Of a DNA stretch of 64,000 bases, positions 26,222 through 35,417 are shown in pieces. The notes below the pieces were generated by a model, which saw nothing but the letters and a program-made list of their open reading frames with translations, ran no database searches and had not been told where the DNA came from. Where the stretch lies: positions 205,039 through 269,038 of the forward strand of contig CBDCUO010000001.1 of NCBI GenBank assembly GCA_965222705.1, written 5' to 3'. Position numbers and translations under genes: made by a program. How positions within the stretch are numbered: position 1 is the stretch's first letter; every line of letters starts with the position of its first letter. The DNA comes from JAFMDF01 sp965222705. Lineage in GTDB: Bacteria > Bacteroidota > Bacteroidia > Chitinophagales > Saprospiraceae.

Positions 26222-26827
26222 GTGTCTTCTACTCAGATTTTTATACAATATCAACCTTTATTACAAAGAATTGCCTTTAATATGGTAGGCTGTATGCGAG
26301 ATGCGGAAGACTTGGTGCAGGATACATTTGAAAAATGGCTCAAGATAGATCACTCTAAAATAAAAAATGCTAAGGCTTATTTGATTCAAACACTTAAAAA
26401 TATTTGTATTAATTTTCTAAATGTGATTAAGCGAAGAAGGGAAGTTACTTTTAGTAATCCCCTGGAAGTCTTAAAAAACAAATATGAGGAAATGGACTTT
26501 GGAGCTTTAGATTTTGAGCACGAATTATCAGTTGGGATTGCAGAATTATTACAAAAGTTGACCCTGCCAGAACTTGGCATTTTGATTTTAAAAGAAGGCT
26601 TCGGTGTAAATTATGCGGAATTGACCGAAATTTTTGAAAATAAAATGGACCACTGTCGCCAATTATTAAGTCGAGCGAAAAAAAAAATTGGCCAGTCGCA
26701 ATTGCGTTTTCCTTCGCATCCAGCTCGAAAAGATAAACTTTCCAGAGAACTTTCCGAAGTTTGTAAAAATGGCAATCTGCACAATTTGATCACCTATCTT
26801 CAAAAGGAAGTTCAAAAATCATCTTAA
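26222..26827 (+). CDS. ECF-type RNA polymerase sigma factor
   Basis: A 201-aa sigma factor. Region 2 is visible at about 5-45 (LQRIAFNMVGCMRDAEDLVQ then DTFEKWL) and region 4 at about 105-155 (LPELGILILKEGFGVNYAEL and CRQLLSRAKKKI). The region-2 segment resembles SigJ-type (ECF41) sigma factors, but the typical SnoaL-like C-terminal domain is missing; only about 45 extra residues follow. The start is a GTG, because no in-frame ATG precedes region 2. No anti-sigma gene is next to it. Confidence 0.85.
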   Translation: MSSTQIFIQYQPLLQRIAFNMVGCMRDAEDLVQDTFEKWLKIDHSKIKNAKAYLIQTLKNICINFLNVIKRRREVTFSNPLEVLKNKYEEMDFGALDFEHELSVGIAELLQKLTLPELGILILKEGFGVNYAELTEIFENKMDHCRQLLSRAKKKIGQSQLRFPSHPARKDKLSRELSEVCKNGNLHNLITYLQKEVQKSS

Positions 26828-26912
26828 AACTTTCCTTTTCTGTCACAAAAGGTTGCTGATTTTGTCTTTCTTTTAAAGTGTTTATTTTTTTCGTCCTAGC
26901 CTCGATGACCAC

Positions 26913-26943
26913 TTTTCAAATGGCTAAAATCGAGCTAACGAGT
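26913..26943 (+). repeat. Solitary copy of the insertion-sequence end
   Basis: TTTTCAAATGGCTAAA at 26913-26928 is identical to 8721-8736, and the match continues as ATCGAGCTAA-C-GAGT with few differences from the two terminal repeats of the element at 7.3-8.75 kb. No transposase sequence is next to it. Confidence 0.6.
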
Positions 26944-26966
26944 ATTGCCAACCTTTTGAATTAAAA

Positions 26967-28001
26967 ATGGAAAAAGAAATCCAAGAAGTGCTCAAAAATT
27001 GGCCCCAAATCATAAAGAAATATAAAAAGCCAAATACAAGAAAAGCGATTATTCAGATTCTAAATTCCTTCTTGCCTTTTTTAGCTTTATGGGTACTGAT
27101 GTATTTTTCACTGAACTGGTCGTATTGGCTCACCTTAGGCTTGGCCATAATCAATGCTTTTTTTCTGGTTCGCATTTTTATTATTCAACATGATTGCGGG
27201 CACCAATCTTTTTTAGGAAAGCGAAAATGGAATAATCTAATTGGTTTATTTTGCAGTTTTTTTAGCTCCATTCCTTACAAGTACTGGGCGAAGGTACACA
27301 ATTATCATCACGGACATACCGGACAATTAGAGCATCGCAATATTGGAGATATTAATTTTTTGACGGTGGCAGAGTTTGAAGCCTTGCCTCTTTGGCGAAA
27401 GATAGCTTACCGAATTTTTCGAAATCCATTTGTACTTTTTTTTATTGCCCCAGTTGTGTATTTGGCTTTTTCCAACCGCTACCCCTTTATTGGCTTCAAG
27501 GGCTGGGGAGAGGTTCATCGCTCACAAGTGAAGAATAATGTACTATTGCTTTTTGTGTTTATGAGTTTAGGGGTTTTGATTGGTTGGAAACCCTTTTTAA
27601 TGGTGCATCTACCCATCGTTTTCTTTTTTGGAGTGATTGCATTCTGGTTTTTTTACGTACAGCATCAACACGAAGAAACCTATATGCAATGGAAAGAAAA
27701 CTGGGATTATTTGCTGGCTGCAGTTCAAGGAGCTACCTATTATAAATTGCCCAAACTTTTTCAATGGTTGACTGGCAATATTGGTTATCATCATATTCAC
27801 CACTTGAGTGCTAAAATTCCGAATTACCACTTGGAGAAATGTGCAAGAGAAAATCCAATTTTGCAGAAATACGTAAAAACACTCACTTTTAGAGAAAGCC
27901 TAAAAACCATGTTTAATAAATTGTGGGATGAAGAAAGCCAGCGGATGATTACTTTTAGCGAATATCGCCGATTGGGGAAAAAAGAGGGGAAGGCTGCATG
28001 A
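26967..28001 (+). CDS. Fatty-acid desaturase
   Basis: A 344-aa integral membrane di-iron desaturase. The three histidine boxes are complete: HDCGHQSF (about 75), HNYHHGHTG (about 111) and GYHHIHHLS (about 273). Four or more hydrophobic segments are present (for example near 27-60 and 190-225). Box spacing resembles delta-12/acyl-lipid desaturases. It probably introduces double bases-independent cis unsaturation into membrane lipid acyl chains; regiospecificity cannot be read from sequence. A second, different desaturase is encoded at 36.7 kb. Confidence 0.88.
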   Translation: MEKEIQEVLKNWPQIIKKYKKPNTRKAIIQILNSFLPFLALWVLMYFSLNWSYWLTLGLAIINAFFLVRIFIIQHDCGHQSFLGKRKWNNLIGLFCSFFSSIPYKYWAKVHNYHHGHTGQLEHRNIGDINFLTVAEFEALPLWRKIAYRIFRNPFVLFFIAPVVYLAFSNRYPFIGFKGWGEVHRSQVKNNVLLLFVFMSLGVLIGWKPFLMVHLPIVFFFGVIAFWFFYVQHQHEETYMQWKENWDYLLAAVQGATYYKLPKLFQWLTGNIGYHHIHHLSAKIPNYHLEKCARENPILQKYVKTLTFRESLKTMFNKLWDEESQRMITFSEYRRLGKKEGKAA

Positions 28002-28010
28002 CGACCAAAC

Positions 28011-28433
28011 TCATTGTGAATCAATAAAAAATTCAACCCCCAAATCATATCCCTTCAATCCAAGCCCTATAATACTTCCGACACATCTAGCCGTCAGAAC
28101 GGAGTGGTGTCGAAAGGCTTCTCTAGCATGGACATTAGAAATATGCACTTCCAGAACGGGACTTTTGATTCCGCTGATGGCATCAGCAATTGCAACAGAT
28201 GTATGGGCATAAGCTCCGGGATTAATGATGATTCCATTATAGGAAAAGCCCGTCTCATGAATTTTATCAATAATTGCTCCTTCAGAATTACTTTGAAAGT
28301 ATTCCAGGTCTAAAGCCGGGTATTTTTTCAGGAGTATGGAGAAGTAATCCTCAAAGGTTTGAGTGCCATAAATTTCTGGTTCTCTTTTACCCAGAAGGTT
28401 CAGATTTGGTCCATTTAGAATAAGAATTTTCAT
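28011..28433 (-). CDS. aroQ: 3-dehydroquinate dehydratase, type II
   Basis: Converts 3-dehydroquinate to 3-dehydroshikimate, the substrate of the aroE product. The 140-aa size and motifs are those of the type II enzyme: ILNGPNLNLLGKREPEIYG (with the catalytic Tyr and Arg), INPGAYAHTSVAI, EVHISN and FRHHS. It converges on the desaturase gene with a 10-base gap. Confidence 0.95.
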   Translation of the reverse strand: MKILILNGPNLNLLGKREPEIYGTQTFEDYFSILLKKYPALDLEYFQSNSEGAIIDKIHETGFSYNGIIINPGAYAHTSVAIADAISGIKSPVLEVHISNVHAREAFRHHSVLTARCVGSIIGLGLKGYDLGVEFFIDSQ

Positions 28434-28454
28434 AGCATTGGTTTAAAAAGTAGA

Positions 28455-28483
28455 GCCTTTCAAATTTAAAGTATCTGAAAGGC
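28455..28483 (-). terminator. Terminator of recQ
   Basis: GCCTTTCA pairs with TGAAAGGC around a 13-base loop. On the minus strand the stem is followed by CTCTACTTTTTAAA, which gives a short T-run. It lies between recQ and aroQ, which are transcribed in the same direction. Confidence 0.6.
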
Positions 28484-28514
28484 CCTATTCTTGGTAAGAG
28501 ACAATCGGTTCGAA

Positions 28515-30713
28515 TTAATTAGCCATTTCCGATAAAAATTTAATTCGCATCAACTGTATTTCCTCCATTGTAATATCCTCTTCATTGAGTTCTCTATAAG
28601 CTTCTTCTGTAGAATCTGTTTCTGCTTCCATAAAATACTCGTAAATATCTTCTCTAGAATACTCATCAACCGTTTCATTGATATAATAGTCTAGGTTAAT
28701 TTTGGTGCCGGAATTGACGATTGCATCCAACTCGTGCATCATTTCCTCCATTGAAATATTATTGGAAGAGGCAATGTCCTCCAAAGGAATCTTGCGATCA
28801 ACTCCCTGAATGATCGAGACTTTAATTTTTGATTTATTTGCGACGGACTTAACCACAAAGTCAGTTGGGCGGTCAATTTCATTTTCTTCTACATACTCCT
28901 TGATTAGCTCGATAAAAGGGCGAGCATACCGCAATGCTTTTCCTTTGCTTACCCCGGAGATATTTGCCATTTCCTCCATAGTGATAGGGTATTGGGTTGC
29001 CATGTCTTCTAAAGAGGGGTCTTGAAAAATGACAAAGGGGGGGACATTTCTTTTTTGGGCTTCCCTTCTGCGCAAATCCCTTAATAGTTTCATCATGGTT
29101 TCATCCAAAGCTGCCGTTTTACCAAAAGAGTCGGAGGAGTTGAAAGTATCCAGATCAAAATTATGATTAATAGGGATCTGAATAGAATAAGGGCTAGCAA
29201 TGAATCTTCTTCCCTTATCAGTCATTTTTAGCACTCCATAATTTTCAATTTCTTTTAGTAAAAGATTATTAAGTAAAGCATGACGGAAAATGGAATTCCA
29301 GAACGTTTCATCTTTTTCTTTTCCGACCCCGTATAAAGGTTTTTTATCAAATTGAAAATCTTTCATTTCTTTGGTTTCTCTACCCAAAACAAAATTCACC
29401 AAAGTCTTTATCTTATAATTTTCTCTTAGTTCAAGGACTGCCTTTAATCCAATTTGCATTTCGGGCATTACCTCTAGCTTTTCTTTGGGATGTCGGCAAT
29501 TATCACACATATTGTCGCACTTGGAATCATCATAAGATTCTCCAAAATAATGTAATAAAAAGCGTCTGCGGCAAGAAGTAGTTTCCGAGTAAGCCATAAT
29601 TTCTTGCATTAGTTGGGCACTCATTTCTCGTTCTGCCACTGGCTTATCTCTCAAGAATTTTTCTAATCGAAGGATATCTTTGTAAGAATAAAAAGCGATG
29701 CAATCTCCTTGCAAGCCATCCCTTCCAGCTCGTCCCGTTTCCTGATAGTAATTTTCAATGCTTTTGGGAATATCGTAGTGGATCACAAACCGGACATCTG
29801 GCTTATCAATGCCCATTCCAAAAGCAATGGTAGCGACAATCACGTCAATTTGTTCCATTAAGAAATCATCTTGGGTCTGGCTACGGGTCTTCGCATCCAA
29901 TCCTGCATGATAGGGAGCAGCTTTTATATCATTGACGAATAATACCTTGGCGATTTCGGCAGCAGACTTTCGGGCTTGCACATAAATAATGCCCGATTTT
30001 CCATGTTGGCTTTTTACATATTGGACAATGCTTTTTAAAGTGTCCTCTTTTTTGCCTTTAGGTCGAACTTCATAATAGAGATTATCTCGATTGAAAGAAG
30101 AAATGAAGATGTTTTCATCGTGCATATTCAAATTCTTCACTATATCTGTTTGAACTTTAGGCGTAGCTGTGGCAGTTAGTGCAATGACGGGAACATCTCG
30201 GTCAATATCATCAATCATCACGCGAATTCTCCTGTATTCAGGACGAAAATCATGCCCCCACTCGGAGATACAATGCGCTTCGTCTACCGCTACAAAAGAG
30301 ATGTCAACATCTTTAAAAAAAGCAATATTTTCTTCTTTAGTTAGCGTTTCAGGAGCAACGAATAAGAGCTTCGTTTTACTGCTTAAAATATCTTCTTTTA
30401 CTTGTTTAATTTGCACTCTTGATAAAGAAGAATTGAGGAAATGAGCAACGTCGTCGCTTTGACTATATCCTCTAATAGAGTCCACTTGATTTTTCATCAG
30501 CGCAATCAAAGGGGAAATGACAATTGCAGTTCCCGGCATTAATAGTGCAGGCAATTGATAACAAAGAGATTTTCCGCCCCCTGTTGGCATAATGACAAAG
30601 GTATCTTTACCATCCAGGACACTTTGAACAATTATTTCCTGATTTCCCTTGAATTGGTCAAATCCGAAATGAACTTGGAGTGCTTCGTGAAGGTTAATTT
30701 TCGTTTCTACCAT
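28515..30713 (-). CDS. recQ: ATP-dependent DNA helicase RecQ
   Basis: A 732-aa superfamily 2 3'-5' helicase that acts in recombination and repair. The helicase core has Walker A (PTGGGKSLCYQ), DEAH (VDEAHCISEWGHDFRP), TATATP and motif VI (QETGRAGRDG). A zinc-binding Cys cluster (CRRRF, CDNMCDNC) at about 375-405, a winged-helix RQC domain and an HRDC domain (about 530-610) follow. A further acidic C-terminal tail of about 110 residues contains helix-turn-helix-like repeats. This is the standard full RecQ architecture of Bacteroidota. Confidence 0.96.
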   Translation of the reverse strand: MVETKINLHEALQVHFGFDQFKGNQEIIVQSVLDGKDTFVIMPTGGGKSLCYQLPALLMPGTAIVISPLIALMKNQVDSIRGYSQSDDVAHFLNSSLSRVQIKQVKEDILSSKTKLLFVAPETLTKEENIAFFKDVDISFVAVDEAHCISEWGHDFRPEYRRIRVMIDDIDRDVPVIALTATATPKVQTDIVKNLNMHDENIFISSFNRDNLYYEVRPKGKKEDTLKSIVQYVKSQHGKSGIIYVQARKSAAEIAKVLFVNDIKAAPYHAGLDAKTRSQTQDDFLMEQIDVIVATIAFGMGIDKPDVRFVIHYDIPKSIENYYQETGRAGRDGLQGDCIAFYSYKDILRLEKFLRDKPVAEREMSAQLMQEIMAYSETTSCRRRFLLHYFGESYDDSKCDNMCDNCRHPKEKLEVMPEMQIGLKAVLELRENYKIKTLVNFVLGRETKEMKDFQFDKKPLYGVGKEKDETFWNSIFRHALLNNLLLKEIENYGVLKMTDKGRRFIASPYSIQIPINHNFDLDTFNSSDSFGKTAALDETMMKLLRDLRRREAQKRNVPPFVIFQDPSLEDMATQYPITMEEMANISGVSKGKALRYARPFIELIKEYVEENEIDRPTDFVVKSVANKSKIKVSIIQGVDRKIPLEDIASSNNISMEEMMHELDAIVNSGTKINLDYYINETVDEYSREDIYEYFMEAETDSTEEAYRELNEEDITMEEIQLMRIKFLSEMAN

Positions 30714-31217
30714 TCTTTATTCAGATTTCTGTCTTTATAATTAAATATGCCCTTCGATTAAGTCAGGAGTGGAAAAGGCTTCATTCAGGCACAACTAATT
30801 ATAAGATTCGAGTTTATTAAAACTTATGAAAAAATAATTTTCTCTCTTATCCCTTCTTAATATTCCAGCATTTTGCAAAATGAAATAACCTATAGACTAT
30901 TCTTTTGCAATTTTTATAAATCTAAGCTAATAAAATTAAAGACTTATTTTCTCAAAGAATGTTTTTATGGGGAAAAGCCTCCTTTCTGAGGCTCAGAATT
31001 TTGAAAGCTTACAAAAATAAAGAAAAAAAATGGACTTTTTTTGAAAAATTTTAACCAAAAAATGATTTAACTTTTATTTCAATGACCAATCGAATTAGTA
31101 CTTATATTACATGACTTTAGTATAAAGACTATGGGTGAAATTTATGCACTTCATTACTAAAAATGAAAAATAGTCGATTAGGAGAACCCCTGGAATTGGA
31201 GCATTAATCGCTGACTT
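30714..31217. other. Intergenic region without a supported gene
   Basis: About 500 AT-rich bases between recQ and the PhoX-like gene, both on the minus strand. A small hairpin GCCTC-CTTTCT-GAGGC lies at 30977-30992 without a T-run. No protein-like open frame is seen. The recQ promoter should lie near the start of this region. Confidence 0.5.
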
Positions 31218-32621
31218 TTACCAGGGTCCCTGAATAGCTAAGGTCAATCCCGCATGCTGAATATTGACAAAAAAAGTTTTTCCCGATGGGGAGAAAACAC
31301 CTCCAGCAAATTCAGATTGGAATCGGGTGCTTTTAGCAATTTGATAAAATTGTCCCTCTTTGGTAATTCCTGCTACTTTTGGCATTTCATTGTCTTCACA
31401 AAAAATGACATCTCCCCAGGGAGCAACGGTCAAATTATCGCAATATCGTAATAGATCGGTATTATTGGGCTCTAAGAATAATTCCAGAGTGCCGGGCTGT
31501 TTTACTTCTTCAGCGGTCCCTTCTTTGGGGCTGGGGACGTATTTGAAAATTTGCCCTGTTTGAGTATAGCCTCCATTGGTACAGGCAAAGTAAACTTCAT
31601 TATTGCCAAACCACATCCCCTCTCCTCTGGCAAATCGAGCTGCCCCTGCTTCAAAACCTCTCATTCTTAAGTCATCATTGGTTACGGCTTCGACATCTTT
31701 TAGGTCAATCCATTCTACTGCTATTGCTTGCCCAATTGGGAAGGTCGTTTTATCGGATTGCCAATTTCTGGTGATGGCTTGTTTTTCACCTTTAATTGCC
31801 AATGCCTGCAACTTGCCTCCTTTCAATAATTTACCCGGCTCATTTGGCAAAAAGCGATAGATCAAACCATTTTCTCTATCTTCTGTCTGGTAAATAATGT
31901 TCGTTCTTGGATCAACGCAGATGGCTTCGTGGTTAAATTGCCCCATTGCTTTTAGGGGGATAGGGTCTGCTATTCCAATTTTTTCTGTTGCGGGTACTTC
32001 AAAATTATAACCATGACTAAACTCATAACTATTATCGGCGGGAACCACGATTTCTTCACAACTGATCCAACTGCCCCAGGGTGTGGGGCCACCAGCGCAA
32101 TTTCGCAGTGTACCTACTAGACTGAGCCAAGATTTTTCTACTTCCAAAGTATCTTCATTGATAATCAAGGTAGTTGTTCCTCCATTGCAAGGGAGGTTTC
32201 CTTTTCTAAAGTCGTATATTTTTTTTTCCTCAATTTTGCTCAGTAATTCATCGTTTTTACCAAAGGGTCCAAAATTAGTCGGCATTAGTTCGTGGTTTCT
32301 GATTAAGATAACCCGCCCATTACTGCCCGAAAAAGTAGCCATGCCATCCGGCTTATCGGGATGCACAAAACCATCGCTCATGGGCTTACCTCGTTCGGCA
32401 ATTGTTTTATAAGTGAATCCTTCTGGTAAGTGAAGTACTTTTTTGGGATCTCTTTTTAGTTTGCCATATTTACTTTTTAGAAGATTGCCTTTAGTCGGAG
32501 TGTAATGCTCTGTGCAGGCACCTATGGAAGTGCTTAGATAGGTTTGTAAGCCGACGAAACCCAGGCTAACCATGCTGGATTGCTTTATAAAGTTTCTGCG
32601 AGACAGGGCATTTTTTTTCAT
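31218..32621 (-). CDS. PhoX/DUF839 family protein with Tat signal
   Basis: A 467-aa protein of the PhoX (DUF839) beta-propeller family, which includes calcium/iron-dependent alkaline phosphatases. The N terminus carries a twin-arginine signal (SRRNFIKQSSMVSLGF), and the mature part begins after IGAC, which could also be a lipobox. Family phrases include GFVHPDKPDGMATF, ILIRNHEL, GGTTTLI, APWGDVIFCEDNE and a terminal FVNIQHAG. I chose the ATG at 32621 because it places the Tat signal at the N terminus. Phosphatase activity is inferred only; many DUF839 proteins are uncharacterised. Confidence 0.85.
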   Translation of the reverse strand: MKKNALSRRNFIKQSSMVSLGFVGLQTYLSTSIGACTEHYTPTKGNLLKSKYGKLKRDPKKVLHLPEGFTYKTIAERGKPMSDGFVHPDKPDGMATFSGSNGRVILIRNHELMPTNFGPFGKNDELLSKIEEKKIYDFRKGNLPCNGGTTTLIINEDTLEVEKSWLSLVGTLRNCAGGPTPWGSWISCEEIVVPADNSYEFSHGYNFEVPATEKIGIADPIPLKAMGQFNHEAICVDPRTNIIYQTEDRENGLIYRFLPNEPGKLLKGGKLQALAIKGEKQAITRNWQSDKTTFPIGQAIAVEWIDLKDVEAVTNDDLRMRGFEAGAARFARGEGMWFGNNEVYFACTNGGYTQTGQIFKYVPSPKEGTAEEVKQPGTLELFLEPNNTDLLRYCDNLTVAPWGDVIFCEDNEMPKVAGITKEGQFYQIAKSTRFQSEFAGGVFSPSGKTFFVNIQHAGLTLAIQGPW

Positions 32622-32730
32622 ACTAATACCATTCAAGTAATCATAAGGAGAGATTAACTGAACGTAAAGTTGGGAAAATAAACGGTAAAAATCTAATAAA
32701 AACGACTCTTTGGCATTTATCAAAGAATCA

Positions 32731-34689
32731 TTAATTTCTCACAATCAATTTATAATGGCTAATGACTTGTGTTTTCTTATTGACAAATTGTAAAAAGTAA
32801 ATACCTGGAATACGTTGGGGGATCTCTATTTCCGACCTTAGGGTTTGGTGCTGTATTTTTTGTCCTATGGCATTAAAAATAACTAACTGATAATCTTCAA
32901 ATTTTCCTTCATATAATTGAAAATGGACCTTGCCATTGGTTGGGTTTGGAAATATATCCATTAGCTGGTGAGTGGGAACTTCTTCGATGCTGACTACTGA
33001 CTCTGACCCCTTGGGAGGATCTGATCCTACGATTGGCCGAATCATCAATGCTCCTTGAAGATAAGAAGGAATGGGCTGGAAAAAATCGCCAATTTGTTCC
33101 CAATTCCCTTCTGTATTCACAAAAATATGCTGGGTTGCGGAAGGCGTATTTCGATCAAAACCAAAAGGAATACAAGAAACATTGCTACAAGAAGTGACCT
33201 GTTGCCAGCCAATATAAAAATCGCCAACTGGCAGGCGAATTGGCGTATTTTCTCCAGTAATAGCATCCCGCAGCACATAAGTCGTAAAAGCTTGCAGGGA
33301 GTCTCTAAATTCATCAATAAATAAGGGGTTTGTAAAAGGGGCTTCATAAACTGGCTCAGAACCTAAGTCATTGAGCCATACCTTTAATGTAAAATTTGAA
33401 TTGGAAATATCACTGACAATTCGAGGTATTTGCACTTGAACGGCTTGCAATAAATCCTCTTGATAATTGGTAAACCTTACAGCTACTTGGCCGCCTGTGC
33501 CAACGAATAAGGCACTTTCTGCTGAACCGTCATCGTAGGCATAGAAATCATCCAGCACGGTAAATCGGGTGACCGTATTATTGCGGTCCAACTCGGGCAT
33601 GATTGCCTCCTCATTAGGCATAAATTCATATTGGGTTTTAAAAACTACTCGATCTCCTTCTACAATATTGATAATCCGATCAGCATAGTTGAATACGATT
33701 TCGTGTTCAAATAGATGCCGGCCAGGCGGGATCTCTGTCTGGTTTTTGGCGGCCTCCAAAAGCGTTAATCGCAGTTTTTCATCATCAACTCCTTCCGTAA
33801 AATTGATAATTCTCAATTTACTGTCCGTAGTGGTCAAGGTATTAGCTGCATGATTATACAGGTGCAGAGCTCTGTTTCGGCGCAATTCTGGTCCTAAAAT
33901 TTGAACATCTTGCAAGTGTCGCCAGGGCGCACTCGAATAGAGTGTCAAAACTGAAGAGGGCAGTTGCGTAAAGGCCAAATCATTCAAGTTTTGCAAAGTC
34001 TGTGCTTTATCCACTCGGATATAATCCAAATGCCACATATCCACTGCCCCGTTCCGCAAGGCAAAATTGCGAAAACGGAATTGAAAATCTTCGTGCAAAA
34101 ACTGCTGCTCAGAGATCTCAATCGGACCAATGAAAGTAAAGCTCGGTAGAGAATCTCTGGGGAAAAAACGCTCTTCTAATGTTACTTCATGCGATTGTAC
34201 CTCTACCCATTCGCCCGCTTTATTTTTAAATTCCAAAATTAACTTGTCTTCTGGCCCTGGCGCATCTCCCAGTCCCTTAGGCTGGATATAATAACTCATG
34301 AATTTGCTGACATTGCCACTTAAATCTAAGGGAATAGAGGTCAGCGTATCCGCCCAGCCCGCGCCGCCATAGGGACTGCCAGAAGCGTCCAGTCCATCAA
34401 AAGTAGCTACGCCTATCGAAACGGGCTGATTGGCCAAAGTAGTATTGACAAAAACCTGGTCATTCATCCAGTAATTGGCATCGGGATAAGGGCCTGCATA
34501 AGAAAAATCATCGAAAAAGGGCAATGCTGCGCCTTTTCGAGAACGGTCGGTTGCCATTTGTCTGGTTGATTGTTTTTCTACTGCGGCTTTTTTTAATATT
34601 GGATTAAAAGTTAAAGCTCTTTCTTGCAACTGTGCTTGCGCTATTAAGCTGCTTCCTGCAATCAAGCAAACCATTATAATCGATCGCAT
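32731..34689 (-). CDS. Secreted protein with T9SS sorting domain
   Basis: A 652-aa exported protein. A signal peptide (about 1-19, ending AQAQ) precedes a large beta-rich region without a recognised enzyme motif (phrases LPFFDDFSYAGPYPD, DMWHLDYIRVD, YDDGSAESAL). The final 75 residues are a type A T9SS sorting domain (MDIFPNPTNGKVHF, NAIGQKI, IPGIYFLQF). Similar propeller-free surface proteins are common in Saprospiria. The function is unknown. It is followed 109 bases later by the PhoX-like gene on the same strand. Confidence 0.82.
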   Translation of the reverse strand: MRSIIMVCLIAGSSLIAQAQLQERALTFNPILKKAAVEKQSTRQMATDRSRKGAALPFFDDFSYAGPYPDANYWMNDQVFVNTTLANQPVSIGVATFDGLDASGSPYGGAGWADTLTSIPLDLSGNVSKFMSYYIQPKGLGDAPGPEDKLILEFKNKAGEWVEVQSHEVTLEERFFPRDSLPSFTFIGPIEISEQQFLHEDFQFRFRNFALRNGAVDMWHLDYIRVDKAQTLQNLNDLAFTQLPSSVLTLYSSAPWRHLQDVQILGPELRRNRALHLYNHAANTLTTTDSKLRIINFTEGVDDEKLRLTLLEAAKNQTEIPPGRHLFEHEIVFNYADRIINIVEGDRVVFKTQYEFMPNEEAIMPELDRNNTVTRFTVLDDFYAYDDGSAESALFVGTGGQVAVRFTNYQEDLLQAVQVQIPRIVSDISNSNFTLKVWLNDLGSEPVYEAPFTNPLFIDEFRDSLQAFTTYVLRDAITGENTPIRLPVGDFYIGWQQVTSCSNVSCIPFGFDRNTPSATQHIFVNTEGNWEQIGDFFQPIPSYLQGALMIRPIVGSDPPKGSESVVSIEEVPTHQLMDIFPNPTNGKVHFQLYEGKFEDYQLVIFNAIGQKIQHQTLRSEIEIPQRIPGIYFLQFVNKKTQVISHYKLIVRN

Positions 34690-34819
34690 ATTTTAGTGGG
34701 CTATTTTTATAATTTGAAAAAATTGTGTCTTGTTCGACTCTTTCAGAAACGCAGGACGGGGGGAAATGTTATTGGAAAGCTTGAACAAAAACGAAATGGC
34801 AAAATAGACGAACATTCAA

Positions 34820-35308
34820 TCACTTCAACACATCGAACACCCTGGAATATTTTAAAATAAAACTTCGGTTGACAATTCCTGTGCCTCCCCGAATTTCATT
34901 ATATACAACAAATAAGCCCGTATTGGCTTGTTGCAACCAACCAAAGCGAATATTGGCAGACCAAATGCCAGCTACGCTATTATATTGAATTAAACTTTGG
35001 GTGAAAATGCTGGGTGTAAAGGAATAAGACAGTCTGGCTCGAAAAATATCGGTTGTAAAATCGCCGTTAGGCAGGTTAATATCATTATGCTGTATGCCAA
35101 ATTCTGTATTAAATTTATCGCTAAATCTAAGGTTAAGTGAAACATTATTAGAAAAACGAGTGCCTCCCCCGTCCAGATTTGGTTCGTTCACAAGTTGGGT
35201 GGCAGGAGTTGAAGGGCGTTCGGCGATGTTTAAGCTTGCCTGCGAAGTAAGCCAAAGCGGGTTAAATAATAAGAAAAAAAAGAGAAAATGCTTTTTTTGA
35301 AATGACAT
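34820..35308 (-). CDS. Short barrel fragment resembling the C-terminus of DUF5916 proteins
   Basis: A 162-aa protein with an intact signal peptide (about 1-24) and then about 130 residues that match what I know of the last strands of DUF5916 outer-membrane proteins (LPNGDFTTDIFRARLSYSFT, SLIQYNSVAG, NIRFGWLQQANTGLFVVYNE, NRSFILKYSRVFD). Full-length DUF5916 proteins are about 700-900 aa, with an N-terminal carbohydrate-binding-like domain. Here that part is missing, so the gene is either an internal-deletion remnant or a stand-alone mini-barrel. The reading frame is clean. Confidence 0.65.
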   Translation of the reverse strand: MSFQKKHFLFFFLLFNPLWLTSQASLNIAERPSTPATQLVNEPNLDGGGTRFSNNVSLNLRFSDKFNTEFGIQHNDINLPNGDFTTDIFRARLSYSFTPSIFTQSLIQYNSVAGIWSANIRFGWLQQANTGLFVVYNEIRGGTGIVNRSFILKYSRVFDVLK

Positions 35309-35417
35309 GATTCAAGCTGGTTTTTATTTGTAAAGTGGAATGGGCAAAAATACAAACCAATATTTTTTTATATAAAAATGGACTATTTTTTGTAGCTTTT
35401 AAAAAGCTTGCGAATGC

